The notes beneath the pieces were generated by a model. It saw only the letters and a list, made by a program, of their open reading frames with translations, did no database searches and was not told the DNA's origin. The position numbers and the translations under genes are program-made. Of a stretch of 64,000 bases of DNA, positions 36,249 through 45,919 are shown piece after piece. The number at the start of each line of letters is the position of its first letter. Within the stretch, counting starts at the first letter, position 1. This DNA is from Corynebacterium canis (GTDB lineage: Bacteria; Actinomycetota; Actinomycetes; Mycobacteriales; Mycobacteriaceae): the NCBI RefSeq assembly GCF_030408595.1, contig NZ_CP047080.1, positions 1,819,247-1,883,246 of the forward strand, in the 5' to 3' direction.

Positions 36249-37181
36249 ATGAGCAATAAAGAGTACAGACCAACGCTGGCGCAGCTTCGCACCTTCGTCA
36301 CCGTGGCAGAAACAAAGCACTTCGGCACCGCGGCCTTGAAACTAACAATTTCGCAACCTTCGCTGTCCCAGGCGTTGGCTGCGTTAGAACATGGCCTCGA
36401 TATCCAGTTGATTGAGCGCTCGACGCGGCGTGTCATTGTGACGCAGATCGGCGAGGAGCTCCTTCCGCTGGCTAAGGCCACCCTCGACGCTGCGGATTCG
36501 TTCCTCGCCAGCGCTCGCGGGGCACGCGGCAGCCTTACCGGACCATTGACCATCGGCATGATCCCCACGATCGCCCCATATATTCTTCCGGCGTTCCTGC
36601 GGCTGACTGCCCAAGAGTTGCCGAAATTGGAGCCACGCATTGTGGAAAGCCAAACGCGCCAACTCATGGAGCAGCTCCGCGACGGGGCTATCGACGTCGC
36701 GGTGATAGCGTTACCCGCCGACGCCCCCGGCATGCAGGAAATCCACGCCTACGATGAACCTTTTACTGTGGTCGTCCCCGAGGGGCATCGCTTCGCCGGG
36801 CGCAAAGATCTGTCCCTTAACGCCCTGCAGGAACTCGAACTATTGTTGTTGGACGACGGCCACTGCCTGCGCGACCAAGTCATGGATCTGTGTCGCACCG
36901 CCGAAATGAGCCCCAGCTCCATTACCTCGAACGCGACCCGCACCTCCAGCCTGCCCACGGTGATCCAGTGCGTGATCGGCGGCTTGGGTGCCACCTTGGT
37001 GCCACAAAGCGCTGTGAGCACCGAATGTAACCGCGTTGGCCTGGCCACCGCCAATTTCGACCCATCGGTGTCGGCGCATCGCAGCATCGGCTTGGTGTTC
37101 CGCGCCTCCTCGATTCGCAGCGAAGAGTTCCAACGGCTGGCCAACCTTGTCCGCCGCGCCTACGAAACTTCCAGCGTGTAG
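36249..37181 (+). CDS. oxyR: LysR-type peroxide sensor OxyR
   Basis: 310 residues from ATG 36249 (MSNKEYRPTLAQL). An N-terminal winged helix (about 8-66) contains TAALKLTISQPSLSQALAAL. The regulatory domain has Cys206 and Cys215 in DGHCLRDQVMDLC; spacing and context equal the E. coli OxyR Cys199-Cys208 pair that forms the sensing disulfide. It should control ahpC-ahpD, which is divergent, and other peroxide genes such as catalase or dps elsewhere. A good terminator follows the gene. Confidence 0.93.
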   Translation: MSNKEYRPTLAQLRTFVTVAETKHFGTAALKLTISQPSLSQALAALEHGLDIQLIERSTRRVIVTQIGEELLPLAKATLDAADSFLASARGARGSLTGPLTIGMIPTIAPYILPAFLRLTAQELPKLEPRIVESQTRQLMEQLRDGAIDVAVIALPADAPGMQEIHAYDEPFTVVVPEGHRFAGRKDLSLNALQELELLLLDDGHCLRDQVMDLCRTAEMSPSSITSNATRTSSLPTVIQCVIGGLGATLVPQSAVSTECNRVGLATANFDPSVSAHRSIGLVFRASSIRSEEFQRLANLVRRAYETSSV

Positions 37182-37215
37182 TCTCTGCCCATCAATCGCC
37201 TTATTGTTCATTACT

Positions 37216-37257
37216 CTCCCGCCCCGAGCCTCTCAGCCGCTCGGACGCGGGAGTTTT
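37216..37257 (+). terminator. Rho-independent terminator after oxyR
   Basis: CTCCCGC (37216-37222) pairs with GCGGGAG (37247-37253), with an inner CCGAG/CTCGG arm, followed by TTTT. It lies 35 nt past the oxyR stop. Confidence 0.8.
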
Positions 37258-37433
37258 GCTTATCGCACCATCCATGTCCCGGCGGCCTTCCGGCGCAGGC
37301 GGGTGCGGGTGCGGGCCGCCACTGCCGAACCGCCGGTCTTGGCGGGCGCGAGCCACCCTTTCACTGCGATGGCTCGGCGCCGTGACGGCCAAAATCAAGG
37401 GTAGCTTTCCTGTGCAAAATAAGTCGCACACTT

Positions 37434-37573
37434 CACATGAAATTTTTTACACACGAAACGCGGATTCTGTGTAATTTTCATCATCCTGGGCCGCCTGAGG
37501 CCGCCGCCGCGATATTTTTTACACAGATTTCGGGATTTTGATGTAAAAAATATCGGTAGACACCGTTCAACTC
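37434..37573 (+). repeat. 140-bp hairpin-rich intergenic repeat, copy 1
   Basis: Matches the reverse complement of 54976-55116 over its whole length, including CACATGAAATTTTTTACACA at one end and CGTTCAACTC at the other. Both AT-rich inverted repeats (TTTTTTACACA with TGTGTAA-type arms) flank a GC-rich centre. It is non-coding and occurs only between genes here. Confidence 0.9.
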
Positions 37574-37953
37574 TGCCGCAGATAAAGGTTGCGGTCAACC
37601 AATCGGGAAACCTTCCGGTCATATTGCAGAATTCGGCAATGGTTCACTAAGGGTAGCGGGTTTCAGGGCCTTAGCGGGGCTGCTACGGCGGCTCAGCAAA
37701 AATAGGCTGTAAAGCTGTTGATTGTATACCTATCGCGAATTGCCTGGGCCGCCGGAGTCCGCACCAAACGCCCATGTGCGATCTGCCTCGCCGCGCAGGA
37801 TCTGCCTTGCTTTCGGGCCGGATTATCCTGGGGAAACGCGGCCACGCAGGATCTGCCTCAGGCACATCTGCACACGGTTGGCAGCAAATGTGCTGCGGGC
37901 GGGATTCTTGTTCACCCGCTTAGGCCCCGTGAACAAACCCCGAGAGCTGTTGC

Positions 37954-38952
37954 CTATTTTGTAACCGGCTGGCCAGTAACCTGCCGATACAGGTGGGCGA
38001 AAAACACCACCACCATTGGCATCATAAGCAAACCGAACACTTGGCCGATACCCACCCTGGCGAAACCGAACCCCGCCCAGACATGCACCAGACCGGCCAC
38101 ATACGTAATAAGCCAGGTAGAGAAACCCACGATAAACAATATGGGGTAATGCTTGACGCCGATTTTGAATCCCAGCGACATTGCGGAACGAAATTTGTGC
38201 CCCTCAAACGCCGGAAACACGCACATTGTAATCAATGGCATCAAAAAGGTGGTCAGGAATCCCGGCAATGCGTAGTACATAGTAACGGGAATATGAAACA
38301 CGGTTAGCGAAGCGGCTGTAGTTACTTCCAGCCAAAGAATTTGGCCTAACATAAAAAGATAGAAAATTGCCCGATCCACGATGCTCATCGTAAATGCCAA
38401 TAGCAATGCCGTGCCGAAGTGCGGCAATGTGAAAACCTTAGCCAGCGGTAACTTTCCGGGCACTACGCGCTGGTGCGCAATGCCGTAAAGGCAGGCGGTG
38501 GCTAGGGAAACCGCAACCAGATTTCCAAATATCGTCAGGCTCATAATCACGCCCGCCAACGCAGAATCGGTCCCGACATATCCCATTTGATATGTCCACC
38601 GAAGCACATTCAGCGCATAGGTGACGGCCCCGAGGCAAACCACAACGACCCAAAGCCACAGGCTGGTAAAGGGGTTGACCAGGGCGACGGAAAGGGAATC
38701 TAGGGCGCGGCCCACGGAAAGTGGAAGCACTGCTGGATTGGAGGTGGAACTCCGCTGTTGTAGCACTGGCCCCGGCGGGAATTGCCCCGGCCCCGGCGGA
38801 AAACGGTTCGCGGCCACGGGCCTGGGTGCTGCTTGCGGGGCGTCCGGTTGGTTGTACCAATGGTCAGCGGGGGACAATGCGTGAGGTGGCCGCTGCTCAT
38901 CGCGGTCGCCGCCGTCGGTTAATTGTTCTGGGTTTGGTGTATTACCGGCCAC
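37954..38952 (-). CDS. Polytopic membrane protein with Pro-rich N-terminus
   Basis: 332 residues from GTG 38952 (VAGNTPNPEQL) with GAGGGAG 7 nt upstream; the longer frame would run into the previous gene. A Pro/Gln/Asp-rich cytoplasmic head (about 1-80) precedes six or so membrane segments. The C-terminal block GFSTWLITYVAGLVHVWAG ... FFAHLYRQVTGQP resembles the end of the next upstream gene (ATAHMFRQLSGGP), so the two are likely paralogues. It is similar in layout to YciC/DUF975-type proteins. No function can be assigned. Confidence 0.7.
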   Translation of the reverse strand: MAGNTPNPEQLTDGGDRDEQRPPHALSPADHWYNQPDAPQAAPRPVAANRFPPGPGQFPPGPVLQQRSSTSNPAVLPLSVGRALDSLSVALVNPFTSLWLWVVVVCLGAVTYALNVLRWTYQMGYVGTDSALAGVIMSLTIFGNLVAVSLATACLYGIAHQRVVPGKLPLAKVFTLPHFGTALLLAFTMSIVDRAIFYLFMLGQILWLEVTTAASLTVFHIPVTMYYALPGFLTTFLMPLITMCVFPAFEGHKFRSAMSLGFKIGVKHYPILFIVGFSTWLITYVAGLVHVWAGFGFARVGIGQVFGLLMMPMVVVFFAHLYRQVTGQPVTK

Positions 38953-38990
38953 GTGCGGGCTCCCTCGTGTAAATTCCAGCGTTCCGGCTC

Positions 38991-39860
38991 TTAGTTGAGC
39001 TGCATGATCGGGCCACCGCTGAGCTGGCGGAACATGTGCGCCGTAGCCAGCAGCGAGGCTGGTATCCACACGATCATGCCCAACCCGCACGGCAGCAGCG
39101 CCACGAGGGCAATCAGACCGATAAGGAGATTGAACAGCAGGACCTTGACATAGTTGCGCGCGCCCAGCTGGAATCCTTCTCGAATGCACGCGCCAACATC
39201 GTTGTTGCCGTCTAGGGCTGTGTACGTCCAGAACACGGTGAGCGGCGTGATCAAGATTGCGGCTAGTGCGATCACCGATTGCGCTATAAGGAACGGGCCA
39301 TTCACGCTGTATGGATCGGACGTGGTCGAGGTATTGTTAAAAACGTCCGGGATGGTCATCACAATAAGGCTGATCGCAACCTGAACGAGGCCAACGAGAA
39401 ACGCGGGCCGGAAGTTCACGTTTTGGAACATCGCGGAGACGCTCACCTCTTGCCCGCTCAAGCTCCGCAAGGCGGTGTGGCTGAGGTAGATGCCAATCAC
39501 GAGACCCACAATCGAGGAAATCAGGTTGAGCACCAGATTCAGGAATATGTTTGGCTGTACAACCGTGCTCGGATCGGTCAAGTCCGGTGCGGAAATGACA
39601 GCGCCAAGCCCGGCCACCGATCCAACGATAACGCCGAGCGCAATCGCCCCGAAGCACATTGCAAAACCGAGCAACAACCAAAACGCTGGTTTGGCAAACG
39701 CGGCGGCAAAACCGTAACGCACCGACTCGAAGATCATGGGCACACCCGTGCCCCTAGTGATATTGGGGCCGGGCGCATTCCAATTTTGGTTGGCGGACCA
39801 GCCTTGGTTACCAGGTGGATTTTCCTCCGGGCCATACGGGTACTGCGGGTATTGAGACAT
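38991..39860 (-). CDS. Polytopic membrane protein (YciC-like layout)
   Basis: 289 residues, ATG preceded by AGGAG. A short Tyr/Pro/Asn-rich head (SQYPQYPYGPEENPPGNQ) is followed by about six membrane segments. Polar elements between them include SLSGQEVSVSAMFQNVNFRP and LDGNNDVGACIREGFQLGAR. The second pattern (a charged helix before the last two membrane segments) is seen again in the downstream paralogue as FEGHKFRSAMSLGFKIGVK. Role unknown. The two genes are 38 nt apart and probably cotranscribed. Confidence 0.7.
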   Translation of the reverse strand: MSQYPQYPYGPEENPPGNQGWSANQNWNAPGPNITRGTGVPMIFESVRYGFAAAFAKPAFWLLLGFAMCFGAIALGVIVGSVAGLGAVISAPDLTDPSTVVQPNIFLNLVLNLISSIVGLVIGIYLSHTALRSLSGQEVSVSAMFQNVNFRPAFLVGLVQVAISLIVMTIPDVFNNTSTTSDPYSVNGPFLIAQSVIALAAILITPLTVFWTYTALDGNNDVGACIREGFQLGARNYVKVLLFNLLIGLIALVALLPCGLGMIVWIPASLLATAHMFRQLSGGPIMQLN

Positions 39861-39884
39861 GGTGAGCTCCTAGCTCTAGTGTGG

Positions 39885-40562
39885 TTACGAGGATGGACGA
39901 AGAGTAAACACGACCGCGACTTCCTCAACGACGCTGATCATCGCCGGTTCGGTGCTGACATCAAGGACGGGCGCGGGCGGCCGTGACTTCCGCGGAGCAG
40001 CAGCGAATTCGGTCGCCGCAAAGCCCCGTTCCGGCGCTATCGTGGTGCAACCAATATCTACCTGAGCCACCCCGCTGACCTCGTAGCCCAATTCGGCGGC
40101 GACAATACCTGCCTTGTGGCGGGCGTTTCGCACCGCCAGTGTTTGGGCCTGCGCCTCCGCCCGAGTTTGCGCTTGGGAGGACAGCTTCCAGATCGGGCCG
40201 GAAACGAAACAGTGCTCAATTCCCGCCAAGCGTGAGATCACATCCTGCAGCTCGGCCTGCACCGCGAGATCATCGGCAGGCTCCGCAACAAATGTCAAAT
40301 TCCATTCGGTTTTCTGCCGGTCTTTATAATCCATAAATTGCTGCAAAGTTTCTCCATTGCTTCGCAGCAGCGTAATTCGATCAAGCACTGCCCGCACATT
40401 ATCTACCACCGTGGTGCGCGGCAATGCAGACTTTTGGTCGCGAATATTCACGCGAACCTCCACCTTGACGATTGCCCGATCGGCTGATATTTCCAATGTT
40501 GCAGCGTCGCTAATCTTCAGCGTGGGCACATGGCCTGTCTGAATCACTCGAACATCGTCCAT
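39885..40562 (-). CDS. SIMPL domain (DUF541) protein
   Basis: 225 residues without a signal peptide, so it looks cytoplasmic, unlike many secreted SIMPL proteins. The domain runs from about 12 to 210, with VKVEVRVNIRDQKSALP, a long helix (TRAEAQAQTLAVRNARHKAG, about 132-151) and a late VAQVDIG strand. SIMPL proteins have been tied to signalling and oxidative-stress resistance, but no biochemical activity is firm. It precedes the two membrane genes by 24 nt and may be in one transcript with them. Confidence 0.8.
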   Translation of the reverse strand: MDDVRVIQTGHVPTLKISDAATLEISADRAIVKVEVRVNIRDQKSALPRTTVVDNVRAVLDRITLLRSNGETLQQFMDYKDRQKTEWNLTFVAEPADDLAVQAELQDVISRLAGIEHCFVSGPIWKLSSQAQTRAEAQAQTLAVRNARHKAGIVAAELGYEVSGVAQVDIGCTTIAPERGFAATEFAAAPRKSRPPAPVLDVSTEPAMISVVEEVAVVFTLRPSS

Positions 40563-40717
40563 AGGGTAAGTTTAGCCCTCCTACTAAAACTAGAAAACAC
40601 GAGATTCTTTTAGCGCGACCTTCTTTGCCAATTAATCTCATACCGCCATCAAGCGAAAACGAGAGGTTTACGCTGTTTCCCTCGCAGCCCCAAAGACCGT
40701 AGAATACTGAGACTGTT

Positions 40718-43700
40718 ATGCCTCACTCTGCCACGCCCACCTCCCCCGATCAACACAACGGCCCCGCTGGCGCAACCCCGTCCAAACGGGAGTTATATCA
40801 ACGGCTGGATCAGGTGTCGCTGGCCGATGCCCGCAAGTTACGCCGCCGACTGACCAAGGCCCGTTCCAAACAAGCGTTCACGGCGATCGCGGCGGACATC
40901 GATGCCGCGCGGGTGGCGTTGGCGGCGCGGGCGTCGATAATCCCGCAGGTGACCTACCCCGCGGCGCTGCCGGTGAGCGCGCGCAAGGACGATATCGCGC
41001 AGGCTATCGAAAACCATCAGGTGGTGATCGTCGCGGGTGAGACCGGATCCGGCAAAACAACGCAGATTCCGAAGATTTGTTTGGAATTGGGGCGCGGCGT
41101 GCGAGGGTGTATCGGGCACACGCAGCCACGTCGCCTCGCCGCCCGCACCGTAGCCGAACGTATTGCCGAGGAATTGGGGCAGGATATCGGGGACACGGTG
41201 GGCTACGCCATTCGCTTTGATGATCGAGTGTCGGCAAGCACGGCGATCAAGCTTATGACGGACGGCATCCTGCTCGCGGAATTGCAACGCGACCGGCTGC
41301 TCTACGCCTACGATACGATCATCATCGACGAGGCCCACGAACGCAGCCTGAACATTGATTTCCTGCTCGGCTACCTCAAGCAGATCCTGCCGAAACGCCC
41401 CGACCTCAAGGTGATTATCACCTCCGCAACCATCGACCCAGAACGCTTCGCCGCACACTTTGCGGACCACCACGGAAACCCCGCACCTATTATCGAAGTC
41501 TCCGGCCGCACCTACCCTGTGGAGGTGCGCTATCGGCCGCTGCAGGTGGAGCGCAATGGGCGCCTGAGCGATATCGACCCAATCGATGGTGTGTGCGGGG
41601 CGCTCGAAGAGCTTATGCGGGAGGGGCCAGGCGATATTCTGTGCTTTTTCCCGGGCGAGCGGGATATCCGAGACGCCATGGAAATCATCGCCGGGAAACG
41701 CTGGGCAGGCGTGGAAGTCACCCCGCTATTCGGACGTTTGTCCAATGAGGAACAGCATCGGGTATTCGCGCCCCATTCGCGGCGGCGCATCGTGCTGGCA
41801 ACCAATATTGCGGAAACCTCGCTGACCGTGCCGGGCATTCACTATGTGGTGGACACGGGCACGGCGCGCATTTCCCGGTATTCCGCGCGCACCAAGGTGC
41901 AACGCTTGCCCATCGAACCTATTTCCCAAGCCAGTGCGAATCAGCGTTCGGGCCGCTGCGGGCGCGTGGCCGACGGCGTGGCGATCCGCCTGTACTCGGA
42001 GGAAGATTTCGCCTCCCGCCCGGAATTTACGGATCCGGAGGTGCTGCGCACGAACCTGGCCAGCGTGATCCTGCGCATGGCTTCCCTGCATCTCGGCGAT
42101 ATCACGGAGTTTCCATTCGTGCAGCCGCCGGACCACCGCGCGATCCGCGACGGCCTGTTGCTGCTGCACGAGCTGGGCGCCCTAGAACCCAATACCGCCG
42201 CCGAGCAGATCACGCTCACCCCGCTGGGCACCACGCTCGCGCGCATTCCGGTGGATCCGCGCATGGCCCGCATGCTGGTGGAGGCGGAACGGCAGGGCTG
42301 CCTCGATGCGGTGACCATTATTGTGGCGGCCTTGACCGTCCAAGACGTTCGCGAACGCCCGCTGGAGTTCCAAGCGCAGGCCGACCAATCGCACGCACGT
42401 TTTAAAGTAGGCGGGAGCGACTTCCTGTCCTACCTCTCGCTCTGGAACTACATTCAGCAAGTACGTTCGGAAGGCTCCGGGAACGCATTCCGCAAGCGCA
42501 TGAAGGCAGAGTTTCTGCACTATATGCGAATCAGAGAATGGTGGGATCTGGTGCGCCAACTCCGCGGCATCACCGGCGAACTCGGCTGGACACGCAGCCA
42601 GGATACCGCCGGCGAGCCCAATCCGGACGCGATCCATCAGGCGCTGCTGTCCGGTTTGCTCTCCCATATCGGCATGCGAATCGGCGAGTCCAAGGAGTTT
42701 CAAGGCGCCCGCGGTGCGCGTTTTATGGTGTTCCCGGGCTCGGTGGCAGCGAAGAAACCACCCCAGTTCGTCATGGCCGCGGAGCTGGTGGAAACCTCGC
42801 GGCTGTGGGCCCGCGACGTCGCAAAGATCGAACCTGCGTGGGTGGAGTCATTGGCGGCGCCGCTGCTCAAGCATCAGTATTCGGAACCGCACTGGTCTGC
42901 GAAACGCGCGGCGGCGATGGCGTACCAAAAATCCACCTTGTTCGGCGTGACAATCGTGGTGGATCGCCGCATTCCATATCACCGCGTGGACCCCGCCGCG
43001 GCCCGCGATATGTTTATCCGGCACGCGCTGGTGGCAGGAGATTGGCGCACTCACCACGCGTTTTTCCATGAAAACCGGCGCAAGCTGGAAGAAGCCGCGC
43101 AGCTGGAGCACAAGGCCCGCCGGCGCGACATCGTGGTGGATGAGGAAACGCTGTTCGCCTTCTACGACGACCGCCTGCCAGCCGATGTAACCACCGGCGC
43201 TACGTTCGATTCATGGTGGAAAAAGCAGCGCCAGCGGCGGCCGGATTTGCTGGATTTTGATCCGAACGCATTAATCAATCAGGAGGCGGAGTCGGTCACC
43301 GAAGCTGCCTTCCCCGATGTGTGGCGCCAGGGCAGTCTGGACTATGAGCTCAGCTACCATTTCGCCCCCGGCGCGGTCGATGACGGCGTGACCGTGCGCG
43401 TGCCCGTCCCATTATTGGCGGGGTTGCGGCCCGAGGGCTTCGAGTGGCTGGTGCCGGGCCTGCGCCTCGAGCTGGTCACGGCGTTGCTACGCACCTTGCC
43501 AAAGCCGCTGCGCCGCTCGGTGGTGCCTGCGCCAGAATTTGCGAAACGCGCCTTGCCGAAATTGCACCCATACCACGGTTCACTCGCCGAACAATTGGCC
43601 GATGCGCTGCGCGGTTTGGGCGGCACCGGCATCACCGCTACCGATTTTCGTTTCGACGCCCTGCCCGACCATCTCCGCGTCACCTTCGCCGCCGTGGATA

Positions 43701-44662
43701 AACGCGGACAGGTGATCGATCGGGACAAGGATCTGGCGGCGTTGCGCACCCGGCAGGCCGGCCATATTCGCTCATCTGTTTCCCGCGTGAGTAAGCACAA
43801 CGAGGTGGCCAGCGCGCACCAGTGGACGCCCGACACGCTGGGCACCGTCGCGGAAGAGGTTATTACCACCGTCGATGGCCAACAGGTGGTGGCCTACCCC
43901 GCGCTCGCCGCGACGCCGGAAGGTGTGGCCATCGAAGTGTTCCCCACCAAGGCGAGTGCCGACGCCGCGATGATGACCGCAACGCTCACCTTGCTGATGC
44001 GCGAAATCAGCGTCAATGTGAAAAACATGGCCAATGGGCTGCCGCTGCGGCAACGCGTAGCCTTAGAAAACTACCCCCATGGAGGGGTTGCGGGCCTAGT
44101 TGATGATGCCCGCGTGGCCGCTATTCGCGACGCCATGATCGCCGCCGGCGGGCCTGTGCGTGATCCGGAAAAGTTTGCGGCATTGCGCGAGACCGTGGCG
44201 GGCGAAGTGCCGCGGCGGGTGCGGCAGATCGTGGTGATGCTGGCCCCTGCGCTGGTGGAATACCTGGCTGTGCGGGATGAATTGTCCGAGTGGACGGGCG
44301 AATCCATTGACGATATGCGCCGTCAATTGGAGTTCCTTCTGCCGCCGCGCGCGGTGAGCATTCACGGTGCTGGGCGCTTACAACACTTACCCAGATACCT
44401 CGCCGCGATGCGGCAGCGGCTGGCGGATATGGAACGCGATCCGGATCGTGACGCGGACCTACAAGATTCCATAGCGCAGGCCACGCAATACCTAGAAGCA
44501 AAGTTAAAGAAGCTCCCCACGGGGCGTGAGAAAACCCGCGCGGTCAAGGACATCACATGGATGATCGAGGAGCTGCGGGTGAGCCTGTTTGCGCAACGGT
44601 TGGGCACGGCGCATCCGGTATCGCTGCGGCGCATCGAAAAAGCCGTGGACAAGCTGCAATAG
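40718..44662 (+). CDS. hrpA: ATP-dependent RNA helicase HrpA
   Basis: 1314 residues, full length. DEAH-box RNA helicase: Walker A is AGETGSGKTTQ (about 107-117), motif II is DEAH in IIIDEAHERSLN (about 203), motif III is ITSATIDPERF, and motif VI is QRSGRCGRV. The HA2 and OB domains follow, and the last about 600 residues form the DUF3418 region typical of bacterial HrpA. In E. coli HrpA rescues stalled ribosomes and processes mRNA. A TAGAAT at about 40700 puts transcription only a few nt before the ATG. It is convergent with nrdR. Confidence 0.94.
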   Translation: MPHSATPTSPDQHNGPAGATPSKRELYQRLDQVSLADARKLRRRLTKARSKQAFTAIAADIDAARVALAARASIIPQVTYPAALPVSARKDDIAQAIENHQVVIVAGETGSGKTTQIPKICLELGRGVRGCIGHTQPRRLAARTVAERIAEELGQDIGDTVGYAIRFDDRVSASTAIKLMTDGILLAELQRDRLLYAYDTIIIDEAHERSLNIDFLLGYLKQILPKRPDLKVIITSATIDPERFAAHFADHHGNPAPIIEVSGRTYPVEVRYRPLQVERNGRLSDIDPIDGVCGALEELMREGPGDILCFFPGERDIRDAMEIIAGKRWAGVEVTPLFGRLSNEEQHRVFAPHSRRRIVLATNIAETSLTVPGIHYVVDTGTARISRYSARTKVQRLPIEPISQASANQRSGRCGRVADGVAIRLYSEEDFASRPEFTDPEVLRTNLASVILRMASLHLGDITEFPFVQPPDHRAIRDGLLLLHELGALEPNTAAEQITLTPLGTTLARIPVDPRMARMLVEAERQGCLDAVTIIVAALTVQDVRERPLEFQAQADQSHARFKVGGSDFLSYLSLWNYIQQVRSEGSGNAFRKRMKAEFLHYMRIREWWDLVRQLRGITGELGWTRSQDTAGEPNPDAIHQALLSGLLSHIGMRIGESKEFQGARGARFMVFPGSVAAKKPPQFVMAAELVETSRLWARDVAKIEPAWVESLAAPLLKHQYSEPHWSAKRAAAMAYQKSTLFGVTIVVDRRIPYHRVDPAAARDMFIRHALVAGDWRTHHAFFHENRRKLEEAAQLEHKARRRDIVVDEETLFAFYDDRLPADVTTGATFDSWWKKQRQRRPDLLDFDPNALINQEAESVTEAAFPDVWRQGSLDYELSYHFAPGAVDDGVTVRVPVPLLAGLRPEGFEWLVPGLRLELVTALLRTLPKPLRRSVVPAPEFAKRALPKLHPYHGSLAEQLADALRGLGGTGITATDFRFDALPDHLRVTFAAVDKRGQVIDRDKDLAALRTRQAGHIRSSVSRVSKHNEVASAHQWTPDTLGTVAEEVITTVDGQQVVAYPALAATPEGVAIEVFPTKASADAAMMTATLTLLMREISVNVKNMANGLPLRQRVALENYPHGGVAGLVDDARVAAIRDAMIAAGGPVRDPEKFAALRETVAGEVPRRVRQIVVMLAPALVEYLAVRDELSEWTGESIDDMRRQLEFLLPPRAVSIHGAGRLQHLPRYLAAMRQRLADMERDPDRDADLQDSIAQATQYLEAKLKKLPTGREKTRAVKDITWMIEELRVSLFAQRLGTAHPVSLRRIEKAVDKLQ

Positions 44663-44697
44663 TGCTTCCGAAGGCGGTGCAGCTAACCCGCTATACG

Positions 44698-45153
44698 CTA
44701 CTCTTGGCGAGCGCGCCGCCGCATTAATCGGATCTCGGATTCGAAGTCATCCGCGCTTTCGAATGACTTGTACACAGATGCGAATCGGAGGTAACCGACC
44801 TCGTCGAGCTCGCGCAATGGATCGAGGATAGCCAAACCGATCTCGTTGGCGTTGACCTGTGAGCTGCCGTGGGCGCGCACAGTTTCCTCCACCTCCTGGG
44901 CGAGGCGCTTTAAGGCATCGTCCGAAACATCGCGGCCCTGGCAGGCCCGCCGCACGCCCATAATGACCTTTTCGCGGCTGAATGGTTCCGTCACGCCATT
45001 GCGCTTGACCACCAACAATACGGCCTTTTCCACCGTGGTAAAACGCCCATTACACTCGACACATTCACGCCGCCTGCGAATCGCCGAACCACCATCAATG
45101 ACGCGGCTATCAATGACGCGGGAGCCGCGCTGTTGGCAAAACGGACAATGCAT
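44698..45153 (-). CDS. nrdR: Ribonucleotide reductase repressor NrdR
   Basis: 151 residues from ATG 45153 (MHCPFCQQ). A zinc ribbon ([17 protein letters not shown] ... [10 protein letters not shown]) is followed by an ATP-cone (about 49-139) that senses ATP/dATP. It binds NrdR boxes ahead of nrd genes and shuts them down when dATP is high. The ORF extended to 45252 lacks family similarity. Neighbouring lexA (divergent) is standard corynebacterial order; the usual divS between them is not found. Confidence 0.95.
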   Translation of the reverse strand: MHCPFCQQRGSRVIDSRVIDGGSAIRRRRECVECNGRFTTVEKAVLLVVKRNGVTEPFSREKVIMGVRRACQGRDVSDDALKRLAQEVEETVRAHGSSQVNANEIGLAILDPLRELDEVGYLRFASVYKSFESADDFESEIRLMRRRARQE

Positions 45154-45919
45154 GCCGTACCCCTTCGTCGGATTCGGTCGACCACGTTTATCTAGGAACC
45201 ATCCCATACTATCCCTCCGCATTCGCCGCGCATGGAATTGTTCCCAATGCAAACCACCCGCCGGCTACCCCGCACTCCTGCTACTCACGGCCCTTTGGAC
45301 GCTAACAATTCTTCAACTCCGGGCCATGCAGCACCTCTACTGCCGAACATATCTGCGACTTGAAATAGGCCGCCCACAACCAGATTACGCACCGCCGCTT
45401 TTCGCTCTTGCGAAACACTTAGCCAGTTGTACACGAGCGTTCTTTTTTGCGAGCATGATGTTCGAATAGGGCCTCTACTTGTAGCCAGATGGCCGGAAAT
45501 TTGCTTCCCCTAAACGCCAGATTCTTCCCCTTGATTACCCCCTTCCAAGGGGTTATTCTTGCTGCATGCAGGCAAAAAGAAAGATTACGCACTACCCAAC
45601 ACTACTTTCGGTAGCGGGCAATTCAATTTCATCGCAGTGACGGCGGTTCTCGAATCCGCAGATTTGTTCCAATCAGAATCTTTGTTCGAGAAATATTCCC
45701 ACGAACATAAGCGTGTTTAGCAATCTCCTGAATTTTTCGAACAGGCGACCAAACTCGCGAATATTTGAGGTAGTCTGAGTTAGCAAGAGGTTGCAGTTCG
45801 AGTTCATCTCAACGCTCGTCTCGGTCGGCGCCTCGCGTCGGCCGTTTCACCATTCAGCATTTCGTTACCCGCGGGGGATTTTCCCCTACCTTCTACTTCC
45901 CCAATTGGAGTTGATCCTT
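45154..45919. other. Intergenic region nrdR-lexA
   Basis: 766 nt with no gene found on either strand. In C. glutamicum the SOS cell-division inhibitor gene divS lies here; no open frame of suitable length is visible. Contains two SOS-box-like sites (separate entry), a TAGTCT at 45771-45776 as a possible lexA -10, and a small hairpin CCCCTT/AAGGGG at about 45540-45555. Confidence 0.6.
45674..45752 (+). promoter_or_regulatory. Candidate SOS boxes of lexA
   Basis: CAGAATCTTTGTTCGA (45674-45689) and TCGAACAGGCGACCAA (45737-45752) each match 10 of 14 fixed positions of the corynebacterial/mycobacterial SOS palindrome TCGAACA..TGTTCGA. The second lies just ahead of a TAGTCT -10-like box. LexA autoregulation makes them plausible but neither is a strong match. 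Confidence 0.4.

Larger units (their letters stand above)
37182..37953. other. Intergenic region with hairpin repeat and GGATCTGCCT motifs
   Basis: 772 nt between oxyR and a convergent membrane gene. It holds the oxyR terminator, one copy of the 140-bp hairpin repeat (37434-37573), and at 37780-37870 three GATCTGCCT motifs, two inside CGCAGGATCTGCCT, the last running into CAGGCACATCTGC. These resemble the palindromic end of repeat unit A near the IS island. No gene was found. Confidence 0.65.
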
